Source: Enterobacter sp. kpr-6 (GTDB taxonomy: Bacteria; Pseudomonadota; Gammaproteobacteria; Enterobacterales; Enterobacteriaceae). From it: a stretch of DNA of 64,000 nucleotides. Each line of letters starts with the position of its first letter. Within the stretch, counting starts at the first letter, position 1. The stretch lies in assembly GCF_900116015.1 (NCBI RefSeq), contig NZ_FOYH01000013.1, forward strand, positions 1-64,000, written 5' to 3'. Shown here piece after piece: positions 33,185-42,502 of this stretch. The translations under genes and the position numbers were made by a program. The notes below the pieces were generated by a model. It was not told the DNA's origin and made no database searches. It was given only the letters and a program-made list of their open reading frames with translations.

Positions 33185-33894
33185 TACGCCTTCTCCTGGA
33201 GGGTGGTACGGGTAAGATAAAATTCAGCCAGTGCCAGATCTTCAGGCTGCGTGACTTTAATATTGTCCGCGCGCCCCGGTACAAGGCTGGGGTGATAGCC
33301 GCAATGCTCCAGCGCCGACGCTTCATCGGTGATAGTCGCGCCATCGTTCAGGGCGCGGATCAGACAGTCGTGGAGCAGTTCGCGGGGGAAGAATTGAGGG
33401 GTGAGCGCATGCCACAAATCGTTACGATCGACGGTGTGGGCAATGGCGTTTTTACCAGGTTCCGCGCGCTTCATGGTGTCGCGCACCGGGGCGGCAAGAA
33501 TGCCCCCTACCCGGCTGGTGTCACTCAGCGCCAGTAAGCGGCTGAGATCGTCCTGATGCAGGCACGGGCGGGCGGCGTCGTGCACTAGCACCCAGGCGGC
33601 GTCGCCTGCGGCTTTCAGGCCCGCCAGTACGGAGTCGGCGCGTTCTGCGCCGCCGTCGACCACCACAATCTGCGGATGACCCGCCAGCGGTAACGCGGCA
33701 AAACGCGCGTCACCGGGGCTGATCGCAATGACGACTTTCGCCACGCGGGGATGCGCCAGAAGCGCCGCCACCGCGTGTTCGAGGATCGTCTTGTGACCAA
33801 TAGAGAGATATTGCTTAGGACATTCCGTTTGCATGCGGCGGCCAAATCCTGCGGCCGGCACAACGGCACATACGTCCGGAATTATTGCTGCCAT
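33184..33894 (-). CDS. ispD: MEP cytidylyltransferase IspD
   Basis: This 236-residue enzyme converts MEP and CTP to CDP-ME in the MEP pathway. The nucleotide-binding signature [11 protein letters not shown] lies at the N-terminus, with [10 protein letters not shown] mid-protein. It follows ftsB after 20 bases, in the conserved ftsB-ispD-ispF-truD unit. Confidence 0.98.
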   Translation of the reverse strand: MAAIIPDVCAVVPAAGFGRRMQTECPKQYLSIGHKTILEHAVAALLAHPRVAKVVIAISPGDARFAALPLAGHPQIVVVDGGAERADSVLAGLKAAGDAAWVLVHDAARPCLHQDDLSRLLALSDTSRVGGILAAPVRDTMKRAEPGKNAIAHTVDRNDLWHALTPQFFPRELLHDCLIRALNDGATITDEASALEHCGYHPSLVPGRADNIKVTQPEDLALAEFYLTRTTLQEKA

Positions 33895-33914
33895 GTCGTA
33901 AACCTGGGTTGCGT

Positions 33915-34226
33915 TTATCGATTATTTTGTAGTGTCCCTGGGCTGCGTTTAGACGCATCCGGTACCAGCCGGTAAAAGGTTTCACCCGGTTTGGTCATAC
34001 TGAGTTCGTTACGCGCACGCTCTTCAATCGCTTCCTGCCCGCCATTGAGGTCATCAATTTCGGCAAAAAGCTGATCGTTACGCGCTTTTAATTTAGCGTT
34101 TGTCGCCTGCTGCGCGATCACATCGTCGTTGACACGGCTGAAGTCGTGCAGGCCATTCTTGCCGAACCACAGCGAATACTGTAGCCAGACCAGCAATGCC
34201 AGCAACAGCAGCGTTAATTTACCCAT
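33915..34226 (-). CDS. ftsB: Cell division protein FtsB
   Basis: This 103-residue bitopic membrane protein of the FtsQLB divisome complex has a single transmembrane helix at residues 3-20 ([18 protein letters not shown]). A periplasmic coiled coil follows ([20 protein letters not shown]), then the conserved [19 protein letters not shown] segment needed to contact FtsL and FtsQ. Confidence 0.96.
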   Translation of the reverse strand: MGKLTLLLLALLVWLQYSLWFGKNGLHDFSRVNDDVIAQQATNAKLKARNDQLFAEIDDLNGGQEAIEERARNELSMTKPGETFYRLVPDASKRSPGTLQNNR

Positions 34227-34383
34227 CGTGCCCCCTGAAAATCGGCTTCATCATCCCATAACTTCTGCGAAGACTCCACTCTAAGCCGACACCGCGTCAT
34301 TGCGGCCAAATGTACCATATTTGCATTCAGGCGCACACGCCTGGTCCCTGACAACGTAGTGTAAAAGAAGTCGCGGCCCCGGG

Positions 34384-34707
34384 CTAACCCATCAGCCACA
34401 AAAATAAGACGCCGAAGATGGCGACGACGATAAGCACGGTGGCGACGCTGGTGTAGATCAGCCTGCCGCCGGTCAGCGAGTGCAGCGCGATCCCCACAAC
34501 CACCGCAACGGGCATCAGCGCGAGGAAAAAGGGCCAGGTGTATAAGAAGAAAAAGAGGGTATTCGGACCATAAAGCAGAAAGGGAATGCCCAGCGCCAGC
34601 AACCACGCAATAAAGCCAACGAGCGCCCCTGGAAATGACCAGGTGGTTTCCTCGTTGGCAGTAACGGGGTCAGACCCTGACATAATGATGTTCTGGCTAT
34701 TACGCAT
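34384..34707 (-). CDS. ygbE: Inner membrane protein YgbE (DUF3561)
   Basis: This 107-residue protein has three hydrophobic helices (GALVGFIAWLLALGIPFLL; FFLYTWPFFLALMPVAVVVG; SVATVLIVVAIFGVLFLWLMG). The N-terminus MRNSQNI resembles E. coli YgbE. The role is unknown. It is downstream of cysC in the same direction, with 49 bases between, and may be read with the cysDNC operon. Confidence 0.9.
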   Translation of the reverse strand: MRNSQNIIMSGSDPVTANEETTWSFPGALVGFIAWLLALGIPFLLYGPNTLFFFLYTWPFFLALMPVAVVVGIALHSLTGGRLIYTSVATVLIVVAIFGVLFLWLMG

Positions 34708-34756
34708 ATCGAATCCTGTAACCTGACTGTCCGCGATGGCGAAATCGGACGGCGTC

Positions 34757-35362
34757 TCAGGATCTGATAATATCGTTATGTCTTAACAGATCTAATAATT
34801 GGCCCACTAAATTTGTTACCAATTGTTCACCATCCAGGTGAACTTCTGGCGATTCCGGCGCTTCGTAAACCGAATCGATCCCGGTGAAATTGCGTAATTC
34901 CCCCGCCCGCGCTTTCTTATACAGGCCCTTGGGATCGCGCGCTTCACAGGTCGCCAGCGTGGTATCCACAAAGACTTCGAAGAAGCGGTCATCACCCACG
35001 CGCTCGCGTACCATCTGGCGTTCAGCCCGGTGCGGAGAGATAAACGCGGTCAATACCACCAGCCCGGCATCGACCATCAGACGCGCGACTTCCCCGACGC
35101 GGCGGATGTTCTCTTTGCGATCGGAGTCGCTAAAGCCCAGATCGCTGCACAATCCGTGACGCACATTGTCACCATCCAGCAGATAAGTGCTGACGTTCAA
35201 ACGATGCAACGCCTCTTCCAGCGCCCCGGCCACGGTGGATTTCCCTGAGCCGGAGAGCCCGGTAAACCACAGCACAACCCCACGGTGACCGTGGAGTTGC
35301 TCGCGCTGTTCCGCCGTCACGGGATGAGGATGCCAGACGACGTTTTCATCATGCGCCGCCAT
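34757..35362 (-). CDS. cysC: Adenylylsulfate kinase CysC
   Basis: This 201-residue enzyme phosphorylates APS to PAPS in sulfate activation. The P-loop is [30 protein letters not shown] and [10 protein letters not shown] are further family motifs. The ATG overlaps the cysN stop (TAATG). It is the last cys gene of cysG-cysD-cysN-cysC. Confidence 0.97.
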   Translation of the reverse strand: MAAHDENVVWHPHPVTAEQREQLHGHRGVVLWFTGLSGSGKSTVAGALEEALHRLNVSTYLLDGDNVRHGLCSDLGFSDSDRKENIRRVGEVARLMVDAGLVVLTAFISPHRAERQMVRERVGDDRFFEVFVDTTLATCEARDPKGLYKKARAGELRNFTGIDSVYEAPESPEVHLDGEQLVTNLVGQLLDLLRHNDIIRS

Positions 35363-36789
35363 TATTTGCCTCCCAGCAAATCGCGCGCGCCCCAGTGCGG
35401 GAAGTGCTTACGCACCAGTGCATTCAGTTCCAGCTCAAAGGCGCTGAACTCAGACGGCACGTGGTCAGCCTGGGTTTTCGGTTCATTGACCATGCCCGCG
35501 CCGACGGTCACGTTGGTCAGACGGTCGATAAAGATCATCCCGCCGGTCACCGGGTTTTCCTGATATTTGTCGAGCACCAGCGGCTCGTCAAAGGTCAGAT
35601 CCACCAGCCCAATGCCGTTAAGCGGCAGATTTTCCACCACATTCTGCGTCAGGTTATTGATGTTAACCTGATACTGGACGGCATCCACGCGCGCACGGGT
35701 TTTCTTCCCGGCGATTTTAATGTCGTAGCTCTGGCCTGCGGTCAGCGGCTGTTCCGCCATCCACACCACATCAACCGACGCGCTCTGTACGGCGGGCAGC
35801 GCGTCCTGCGCATCCAGCAGCAAATCGCCACGGCTGATGTCGATTTCATCTTTTAATACCAGCGTCACCGCTTCGCCAGCGCCCGCTTCCTGCAAATCGC
35901 CATCAAAGGTCACAATGCGCGCGACGGCAGATTCCACGCCGGACGGCAGCACTTTGATGCGCTGGCCGACTTTTACCACGCCTGAGGCGATAGTGCCGGA
36001 GAACCCGCGGAAATCGAGATTCGGACGGTTAACGTACTGCACCGGGAAGCGCATCGGCTGCGTTTCGACAACGCGCTGGATCTCAACCGTTTCCAGCACT
36101 TCGAGCAGCGTCGGGCCGCTGTACCACGGCATGTTGCTGCTACCGAGAGCGACGTTATCCCCTTCCAGCGCCGACAGCGGCACAAAACGGATATCCAGAT
36201 TGCCCGGCAGTTGTTCTGCGAAGGTCAGGTAGTCCTGGCGAATTTGCTCAAACGTCGCTTCGCTAAACTCCACCAGATCCATTTTGTTGACCGCCACCAC
36301 CAGGTGCTTAATGCCCAGCAGCGTGGAGATAAAGCTGTGACGACGGGTCTGATCGAGCACGCCTTTGCGCGCGTCCATCAGCAGGATCGCCAGATCGCAG
36401 GTCGATGCGCCGGTCGCCATGTTGCGGGTGTACTGCTCATGTCCCGGCGTGTCAGCGATAATAAATTTACGCTTTTCGGTGGAGAAATAGCGGTATGCCA
36501 CATCGATGGTGATGCCCTGCTCGCGCTCGGCCTGTAAACCATCCACCAGCAGCGCCAGGTCGAGTTTCTCGCCCTGAGTACCGTGGCGCTTGCTGTCGTT
36601 ATGCAGCGAAGAGAGCTGATCTTCATAAATCTGGCGGGTATCGTGCAGCAGTCGCCCGATTAGCGTACTTTTGCCATCATCCACGCTGCCGCAGGTTAAG
36701 AAGCGCAGCAGGCTTTTATGCTGTTGCGCGTGCAGATAGGCTTCCACGCCGCCTTCGTTGGCAATTTGTTGTGCAATAGTCGTATTCAT
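35362..36789 (-). CDS. cysN: Sulfate adenylyltransferase subunit 1 (GTPase) CysN
   Basis: This 475-residue EF-Tu-like GTPase uses GTP hydrolysis to drive APS formation by CysD. G1 is [16 protein letters not shown]3 [12 protein letters not shown] and G4 NKMDL. Two beta-barrel domains follow. It lies nine bases after cysD. Confidence 0.97.
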   Translation of the reverse strand: MNTTIAQQIANEGGVEAYLHAQQHKSLLRFLTCGSVDDGKSTLIGRLLHDTRQIYEDQLSSLHNDSKRHGTQGEKLDLALLVDGLQAEREQGITIDVAYRYFSTEKRKFIIADTPGHEQYTRNMATGASTCDLAILLMDARKGVLDQTRRHSFISTLLGIKHLVVAVNKMDLVEFSEATFEQIRQDYLTFAEQLPGNLDIRFVPLSALEGDNVALGSSNMPWYSGPTLLEVLETVEIQRVVETQPMRFPVQYVNRPNLDFRGFSGTIASGVVKVGQRIKVLPSGVESAVARIVTFDGDLQEAGAGEAVTLVLKDEIDISRGDLLLDAQDALPAVQSASVDVVWMAEQPLTAGQSYDIKIAGKKTRARVDAVQYQVNINNLTQNVVENLPLNGIGLVDLTFDEPLVLDKYQENPVTGGMIFIDRLTNVTVGAGMVNEPKTQADHVPSEFSAFELELNALVRKHFPHWGARDLLGGK

Positions 36790-36798
36790 GGCGGCTCC

Positions 36799-37707
36799 TT
36801 AGAAATAACCCTGGCGTTTCTTCAGCTCCATGGAGCCTGCCTGGTCGCGGTCAATCACGCGTCCCTGACGTTCACTGGTGGTGGAAACCAGCATCTCTTC
36901 GATGATTTCCGGCAGCGTCTGCGCGTGAGATTCCACCGCGCCGGTCAGCGGCCAGCAGCCGAGGGTACGGAAACGCACCATCTGTTTTTTGATCATCTCG
37001 CCTGGCTGCAAATCGATGCGATCGTCGTCGATCATCATCAACATGCCGTCGCGCTCCAGCACCGGGCGTTCAGCCGCCAGATACAGAGGAACGATTTCGA
37101 TGTTTTCCAGGTAGATGTACTGCCAGATATCCAGCTCAGTCCAGTTGGAGAGCGGGAACACGCGAATGCTTTCGCCTTTGTTAATCTGGCCGTTGTAGTT
37201 GTGCCACAGCTCCGGACGCTGGTTTTTCGGGTCCCAGCGGTGGAAGCGGTCGCGGAAGGAGTAAATACGCTCTTTCGCGCGGGACTTTTCTTCATCGCGG
37301 CGCGCGCCGCCGAATGCGGCATCAAAACCGTATTTATTCAGCGCCTGCTTCAGCCCTTCGGTTTTCATGATATCGGTATGCTTGGCGCTGCCGTGCACGA
37401 ACGGGTTAATCCCCATCGCCACCCCTTCCGGGTTCTTATGCACCAGCAGCTCACAGCCGTAGGCTTTGGCGGTACGATCGCGGAACTCATACATCTCACG
37501 GAATTTCCAGCCGGTATCCACGTGCAGCAGCGGGAAAGGCAGCGTGCCCGGATAGAACGCCTTGCGTGCCAGATGCAGCATCACGCTGGAATCTTTCCCG
37601 ATGGAGTACATCATCACCGGATTGGCGAATTCGGCGGCCACCTCGCGAATAATATGGATGCTTTCCGCCTCCAGTTGTCGCAGGTGAGTGAGTCGTTTTT
37701 GATCCAT
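36799..37707 (-). CDS. cysD: Sulfate adenylyltransferase subunit 2 CysD
   Basis: This 302-residue ATP sulfurylase subunit is of the PAPS-reductase fold. The PP-loop [13 protein letters not shown] and [20 protein letters not shown] are typical. It makes APS from sulfate and ATP with CysN. Nine bases separate it from the upstream cysG paralogue, so siroheme synthesis and sulfate activation are probably one transcript. Confidence 0.97.
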   Translation of the reverse strand: MDQKRLTHLRQLEAESIHIIREVAAEFANPVMMYSIGKDSSVMLHLARKAFYPGTLPFPLLHVDTGWKFREMYEFRDRTAKAYGCELLVHKNPEGVAMGINPFVHGSAKHTDIMKTEGLKQALNKYGFDAAFGGARRDEEKSRAKERIYSFRDRFHRWDPKNQRPELWHNYNGQINKGESIRVFPLSNWTELDIWQYIYLENIEIVPLYLAAERPVLERDGMLMMIDDDRIDLQPGEMIKKQMVRFRTLGCWPLTGAVESHAQTLPEIIEEMLVSTTSERQGRVIDRDQAGSMELKKRQGYF

Positions 37708-37716
37708 AACCGTTCC

Positions 37717-39147
37717 TTAAGCCAGATTGACCACAGCGCCATCAAACGCGTCTGTGCCTGAAGAATGTTGGAACCAGGCGAGTGCGTCATGCAGTTGCAC
37801 TACTTCGCCCACCACCAGCAGCGCTGGCATCGGGGCGTTTTTCGCCAGGTTTTCGAGTTGTTCTAATGTGCCGGTATTGACCTGCTGATCGCGTCGCGTA
37901 CCACGCGAGATCACCGCCACCGGTGTCGCTTTGTCGCGACCGTGTTGAATAAGCTGCTCGCTGATTTCCGCCGCTTTCATGGTGCCCATGTAAATCGCCA
38001 GCGTCTGTCGACTCTGCGCCAGGTGCGACCAGTCAAAAGGCACGCTGTCCGCTTTGTAATGTCCGGTAACAAAGGTCACACTCTGGGCGAACTCGCGGTG
38101 CGTAAGCGGAATGCCCGCGTAAGCCGTCGCGCCGGATGCCGCCGTGACGCCAGGCACCACCTGAAACGGCACGCCCGCCGCGGCAGCAGCCTGTAACTCT
38201 TCACCGCCGCGCCCAAAAATAAACGGGTCACCGCCTTTCAGCCGCACCACGGTTTTGCCCGCGCGCGCTTCGGCGATCAGCATCTGGTTGGTGTCGTGCT
38301 GGGCAACGGCATGCCTGCCCGCGCGTTTACCGACGCAGATTTTGTCGGCGTCGCGACGCACCAGTTCCAGCACCTCGTCACTGACCAGATGATCGTAAAA
38401 CACCACGTCAGCCTGCTGGATCACCTGCAACCCGCGTAGCGTCAGCAAACCGGCATCACCAGGGCCTGCCCCTACCAGAATAATTTCACCCTGCGTGCTA
38501 CCCGGTTCGGCCATTTCCTGCGCCAGGACTTCCTGCGCCGCCTGCTCGTTTCCGGCCGCCATCAGGCTTGCAAAGCGCCCGCGAAACGCGGCTTCCCAGA
38601 AACGACGACGCGCATCGGTAGTGGTACGAAACGCTTTAATCCGCTCGCGCCACTCGCCCGCGACCTGCGCCATGCGGCCTAAATTACCCGGCAGCAGCGC
38701 TTCAATTTTTTCGCGCAGCAGACGGGCCAGCACCGGCGCATTACCGCCGGAGGAGATGGCCACCAGAATCGGGCTCCGGTCGACAATCGACGGGAAGATG
38801 AACGAGCACAGCGGCTGGTCATCCACCACATTGACCAGCCGGTGACGGGCGTTCGCCGCTTCAAACACCTGGCGGTTTAACGCCCGGTCATTGGTCGCGG
38901 CAATCACCAGAAAAACGCTGTCCAGTTGTGATTCGTCAAAGGCGGTGGCAAACCAGGTCAGCTTCTGCTCATCGGCAAGCTGCTGTACCTCTGCATTAAG
39001 CGCTTTCGCAACGACCTGCACCTTCGCGCCTGCCCGCAGCAAAAAGGCAATCTTGCGCGCGGCGATTTCACCGCCGCCAATTACCAGAACAGGTCGGCCT
39101 TTTACGGCAGCAAATACAGGAAGGTGATCCACAACGTAATAACTCAC
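37717..39147 (-). CDS. cysG: Siroheme synthase (CysG paralogue at the cys operon head)
   Basis: This 476-residue trifunctional enzyme turns uroporphyrinogen III into siroheme, the prosthetic group of sulfite reductase (cysI here). The N-terminal precorrin-2 dehydrogenase/ferrochelatase has the NAD motif [33 protein letters not shown] covers the phosphoserine region. The C-terminal SUMT domain shows [16 protein letters not shown] and [17 protein letters not shown]. coli K-12 has its only cysG beside nirBDC; this copy heading cysDNC is a feature of some other genera. A second cysG beside nir is likely but outside the window. The operon should be under CysB. Confidence 0.93.
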   Translation of the reverse strand: MSYYVVDHLPVFAAVKGRPVLVIGGGEIAARKIAFLLRAGAKVQVVAKALNAEVQQLADEQKLTWFATAFDESQLDSVFLVIAATNDRALNRQVFEAANARHRLVNVVDDQPLCSFIFPSIVDRSPILVAISSGGNAPVLARLLREKIEALLPGNLGRMAQVAGEWRERIKAFRTTTDARRRFWEAAFRGRFASLMAAGNEQAAQEVLAQEMAEPGSTQGEIILVGAGPGDAGLLTLRGLQVIQQADVVFYDHLVSDEVLELVRRDADKICVGKRAGRHAVAQHDTNQMLIAEARAGKTVVRLKGGDPFIFGRGGEELQAAAAAGVPFQVVPGVTAASGATAYAGIPLTHREFAQSVTFVTGHYKADSVPFDWSHLAQSRQTLAIYMGTMKAAEISEQLIQHGRDKATPVAVISRGTRRDQQVNTGTLEQLENLAKNAPMPALLVVGEVVQLHDALAWFQHSSGTDAFDGAVVNLA

Positions 39148-39370
39148 TCACAACCAGGAATAGTGGGACTATAGGGGGGGCTGATGAGTGAATGAAATTA
39201 CGAATTGGAATGAGTAGTTCCTCAAAGGAATAACGCTATGAAAAAGCAAATTACAAAAAGTGCTTAACGCCAGAAATATCGGGCATTTAAGCGTAAATGA
39301 AATTGTGTAACCCCGGTCACAGTTTCATACTAGGCGGGTCAAAAATTTGCTGCATGTTTAAGGACTCACT

Positions 39371-40417
39371 ATGTTTTCCGCATTGCGCCGCCGTACTGCT
39401 CTTCTGGCGCTCAGCGTATGCCTTTCCCTCTCCGCTCAGGCGCAGTCCTCAAAGCCTGGCGAGATGGCGAATCTTCAGGCACGTTACATTGCCACCTATT
39501 TTCCAGGACGAATGACCGGCTCCCCGGCAGAAATGCTTTCAGCAGATTATGTGCGCGAACAGTTCGCGCTGATGGGCTATGAAAGTAATATTCGCAAATT
39601 CACCAGCCGTTATGCTTACACCACCAAAAATAACCAGCGTAACTGGCTTAATATCGCGGGAAATACCGTGATTGCGGCGCATGAAGGTAAACAGCCGGAG
39701 CAAATTATTGTGATGGCGCATCTGGATACCTACGCCCCGCGCAGTGATAGCGATACCGACCATAATCTTGGCGGTCTGACGCTTCAGGGCATTGACGATA
39801 ATGCGGCGGGCGTCGGCGTGATGCTCGAACTGGCCGATGCGCTGAAAAATATTCCCACCGAGTACAGCATTCGTTTTATCGCCACCAGCGGTGAAGAAGA
39901 GGGATTGCTGGGCGCTGAGAATCTCCTTAACCGGATGAGCGCGGCAGAAAAGAAAAACACCTTACTGGTGATTAATCTCGATAACCTGATTGTCGGCGAT
40001 AAGCTCTATTTTAATAGCGGTAAAAGCACACCGGCATCGGTGCGCAAGTTAACCCGCGATCGGGCGCTGACCATTGCGCACAGCCGGGGCATTACCGCGA
40101 CCCTCAATCCGGGGCTGAATCCGGCGTACCCAAAAGGCACGGATTGTTGTCATGACGTGGATGTGTTTGATAAGGCGGGCATTCCGGTGCTGTCTGTCGA
40201 AGCGACAAACTGGTCACTCGGTAACAAAGATGGTCAGCAGCAGCGCGCAAAATCCCGCGCATTCCCGCAGGGCACAAGCTGGCACGACGTTCGGCTGGAT
40301 AATCAGCAACACATCGACAGCGCGCTGCCGGGACGCATAGAGCGCCGCACGCGCGACGTGGTGCGCGTTATGCTGCCGCTGATGAAGGAACTGGCGAAGG
40401 CGGGGAAAGCGTCTTAA
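39371..40417 (+). CDS. iap: Alkaline phosphatase isozyme conversion aminopeptidase Iap
   Basis: This 348-residue secreted M28-family zinc aminopeptidase has a signal peptide ending SLSAQA-QSS. Zinc ligands are visible: HLDTYAPRSD, the Asp of GIDDNAAG, and the Glu pair of ATSGEEEGLLGAENL. The E. coli enzyme trims the N-terminal Arg of alkaline phosphatase. In E. coli the CRISPR-cas I-E locus begins just downstream of iap; here it is reduced to one repeat (42454-42482). Confidence 0.94.
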   Translation: MFSALRRRTALLALSVCLSLSAQAQSSKPGEMANLQARYIATYFPGRMTGSPAEMLSADYVREQFALMGYESNIRKFTSRYAYTTKNNQRNWLNIAGNTVIAAHEGKQPEQIIVMAHLDTYAPRSDSDTDHNLGGLTLQGIDDNAAGVGVMLELADALKNIPTEYSIRFIATSGEEEGLLGAENLLNRMSAAEKKNTLLVINLDNLIVGDKLYFNSGKSTPASVRKLTRDRALTIAHSRGITATLNPGLNPAYPKGTDCCHDVDVFDKAGIPVLSVEATNWSLGNKDGQQQRAKSRAFPQGTSWHDVRLDNQQHIDSALPGRIERRTRDVVRVMLPLMKELAKAGKAS

Positions 40418-40600
40418 TGGTGGTAATGCGACGGGAATGTATCTGGAAACATGGTTTCATTCCCTGATTCAATAACACAGGCAGATGGGGGCATTAGAAC
40501 CTACGATGGAACATTACATCGGGTGTAACTAATGCCTCACTTTCGGGAATTCATTGGATTATTAACACTGTAGCGGCAGTTACAACAACTGCCGCTACAA

Positions 40601-41620
40601 TTACGCTATGACAGGAGAGGGCTTCTTAAGCATGTGCTTTGAGAGGCTTCCTATTGGTCGCTCTATAAATTTGTAGCTTAAAAAAGAAACGGCCAAAGTT
40701 AATGGTACGCAAAGAACCGAGACGATATATTCCTGGTTATGTACGCCCTTAAAAGCATAAAGAAGGCTGCAAATTACAATTACATGGCATAAATAAGTCG
40801 AGTACGAGTAATCCCCAAGTTTAATAAGTGCTTTTGTAATTTTATTATCTTTAAGTGAGGACTCAAGACCTACGAAACATGCCACCACTACCGCGCAGGG
40901 CACTCCAATATATAAAATATCATGGTCCTCTGGTCTGTTGTAAATGAAGACCATTGCCGCTACAGACAGGCTGATTAAAATTACTGGATTTATTTTTTCC
41001 AGCATCCCGTTTTTGTGGAAGTCAGCGATAAAGATGCCAAGAAGGAACTCAAGCATTATACCATTGCTATAAAACGGCATGGCTGACAATGATGGCTTAA
41101 GGTACTCGTAGCTGAAAATTATTACTAAGGATATCAATACTATAAATCGTTCCCTGGAAATCAAAATTACCAGGCACGCCAGAAGGTAGAAGAACATCTC
41201 ATAGTTAAGTGTCCATCCTACAGTAAGGAATGGAATATAACCCATTATGTCTGAACGTTCAGTCGGTAAGAAAAGAAGGCTTCTTATTAGAAGCTCCGGG
41301 TTAGTCGTGGTAGCAAACATTAACCCGTTGAAATAAATAGCAAGAAAGGCAACGATACCCGTAAATAACCAGTATGCCGGCACAATGCGCATCACTCTAT
41401 TTAACGCAAACTGGGCAGCACTAATGCGCTTTGTGTAGATGGATTGATAAATGATAAACCCGCTAATTATAAAAAACAGATCAACGCCTGCCGCGCCTTT
41501 GTGGGCAAGCTTATCCATAAAGGAATTAGAGAAGTGATCTGAGAATACAATCTGCTTCACGTGGTGCAGGACTACAAGCCAGACAGCAAGAGCCCTAAGC
41601 ATCTGAATTGATCGAAACAT
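40601..41620 (-). CDS. Acyltransferase 3 family membrane protein
   Basis: This 339-residue integral membrane O-acyltransferase of the OafA/WecH type has about ten hydrophobic helices. The family motifs are RALAVWLVVLHH (with the catalytic His) and GVDLFFIISGFII near the N-terminus, and RVMRIVPAYWLF. Such enzymes acetylate LPS O-antigen or exopolysaccharide. The gene is much more AT-rich than its neighbours and uses ATA and AGA codons, which suggests transfer from outside. It sits alone between iap and the CRISPR/integrase debris. The substrate cannot be named. Confidence 0.85.
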   Translation of the reverse strand: MFRSIQMLRALAVWLVVLHHVKQIVFSDHFSNSFMDKLAHKGAAGVDLFFIISGFIIYQSIYTKRISAAQFALNRVMRIVPAYWLFTGIVAFLAIYFNGLMFATTTNPELLIRSLLFLPTERSDIMGYIPFLTVGWTLNYEMFFYLLACLVILISRERFIVLISLVIIFSYEYLKPSLSAMPFYSNGIMLEFLLGIFIADFHKNGMLEKINPVILISLSVAAMVFIYNRPEDHDILYIGVPCAVVVACFVGLESSLKDNKITKALIKLGDYSYSTYLCHVIVICSLLYAFKGVHNQEYIVSVLCVPLTLAVSFLSYKFIERPIGSLSKHMLKKPSPVIA

Positions 41621-42238
41621 GAGCTTACCGAAAGAAAATTTTTCATTAAGGATAATCTCATAGACAGACTTTGTCTATGTTCCTGAATAGAGTTTAATAT
41701 CATGAAATTCTCTGCGCCTATTGGTTAAAAAAAATACTAATAAATACATGGCACTGAATCATCAAACGTCATTTAATGAGGCAAACCGACTGGTCGATAT
41801 GTATTCGCACACGTTCCGCGATGCATCCACCACTAAAGGTGAGGATTAGCAATGTTTTCCGTTCATTCCTTATGGGGGCGCTGGCGTGGGCTCTACTTCA
41901 CCAGTTGCTAAAGTAACAATAATGGCGGATAGCATCTGCGGTATGGCGATGCAATAGAAGGGGATGTCCTGAATGAACGTCAGGCGATCGGCGTCATCAC
42001 GCACTTCATTACCGACACATGCGGTGGGATGAATGAGACTGCCCGATGATGTGATGGGGCATATAAGAGGCAAAAAATTAGCGCAATACGACTCAACACT
42101 TCTTAAGGTGTCGATTCGCCTTACGCTAATATATTGTTTTACTTCTATTTATTCCGACTGAATCGTTGGAGTGAAAGCTTTTTTACCTTACAGCGAAGAT
42201 ACCGGGGGCATCGACTTTAAAATTAGCGCTTACAATGC
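41621..42238. other. Gene debris between acyltransferase and integrase fragment
   Basis: About 620 bases with no complete gene. A 33-codon plus-strand frame (41748-41849, starting MALNHQTSFNEANRLVDM) and a 67-codon minus-strand frame (41870-42073, containing ACVGNEVRDDADRLTFIQD) lack recognised homologues and good ribosome binding sites. They look like remnants. An imperfect 23-bp inverted repeat lies at 42077-42130 (outer arms ATTAGCG/CGCTAAT). The stretch looks like eroded mobile-element DNA. Confidence 0.55.
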
Positions 42239-42453
42239 TCATCTGATCGCCGTTGTTACCGCTATCCATTTTCCGTAAACGTTGTAAACCACTTGAATTA
42301 ATGTGTGACCCATCTGTGCGGCGATAAAATTGTGGTTAGATCCTACACTTAGCACCCAGCATGCAAATGAGTGTCGTAACTTATAAGCTTTGCAGTGTCG
42401 GATACCTGCGCGTTGCAGCATCAAATTCCAGGTAGCTCTAAATGAGCCAGGCG
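42239..42453 (-). pseudogene. Tyrosine recombinase (phage integrase) C-terminal fragment
   Basis: An open minus-strand frame (beginning PGSFRATWNLMLQRAGIR) encodes the C-terminal catalytic part of a phage-type integrase. LRHSFACWVLS carries the Arg-His pair, QMGH the second His, and VVYNVYGKW the likely tyrosine nucleophile. The N-terminal two thirds are missing. Read upstream, the frame stays open to the edge of the CRISPR repeat at 42454 and meets a stop inside it, so the deletion junction is there. It is not functional as an integrase. Confidence 0.8.
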
Positions 42454-42482
42454 CGGTTTATCCCCGCTCTCGCGGGGAACAC
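42454..42482. CRISPR. Solitary type I-E CRISPR repeat (relic)
   Basis: A 29-bp sequence starts CGGTTTATCCCCGC, has TCTC in the loop and ends GCGGGGAACAC. From memory of the E. coli/Salmonella I-E repeat it differs only at two loop positions, and the CCCCGC/GCGGGG stem is intact. Its orientation relative to iap and cysH is that of the E. coli array. No second repeat, spacer array, leader or cas gene is seen in the iap-cysH interval. It ends 20 bases from the cysH stop. Confidence 0.88.
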
Positions 42483-42502
42483 GGCTCTTATTAATGGAAC
42501 AA

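Noticed and set aside
36718-37761. A 347-codon plus-strand frame opposite cysD
   Set aside because: It is antisense to the well-supported cysD and has no homology or translation signals.
42454-42482. A functional CRISPR array
   Set aside because: Only one repeat is present. The adjoining DNA on one side is an integrase frame and on the other the cysH end, with no leader or cas genes, so it is called a relic.
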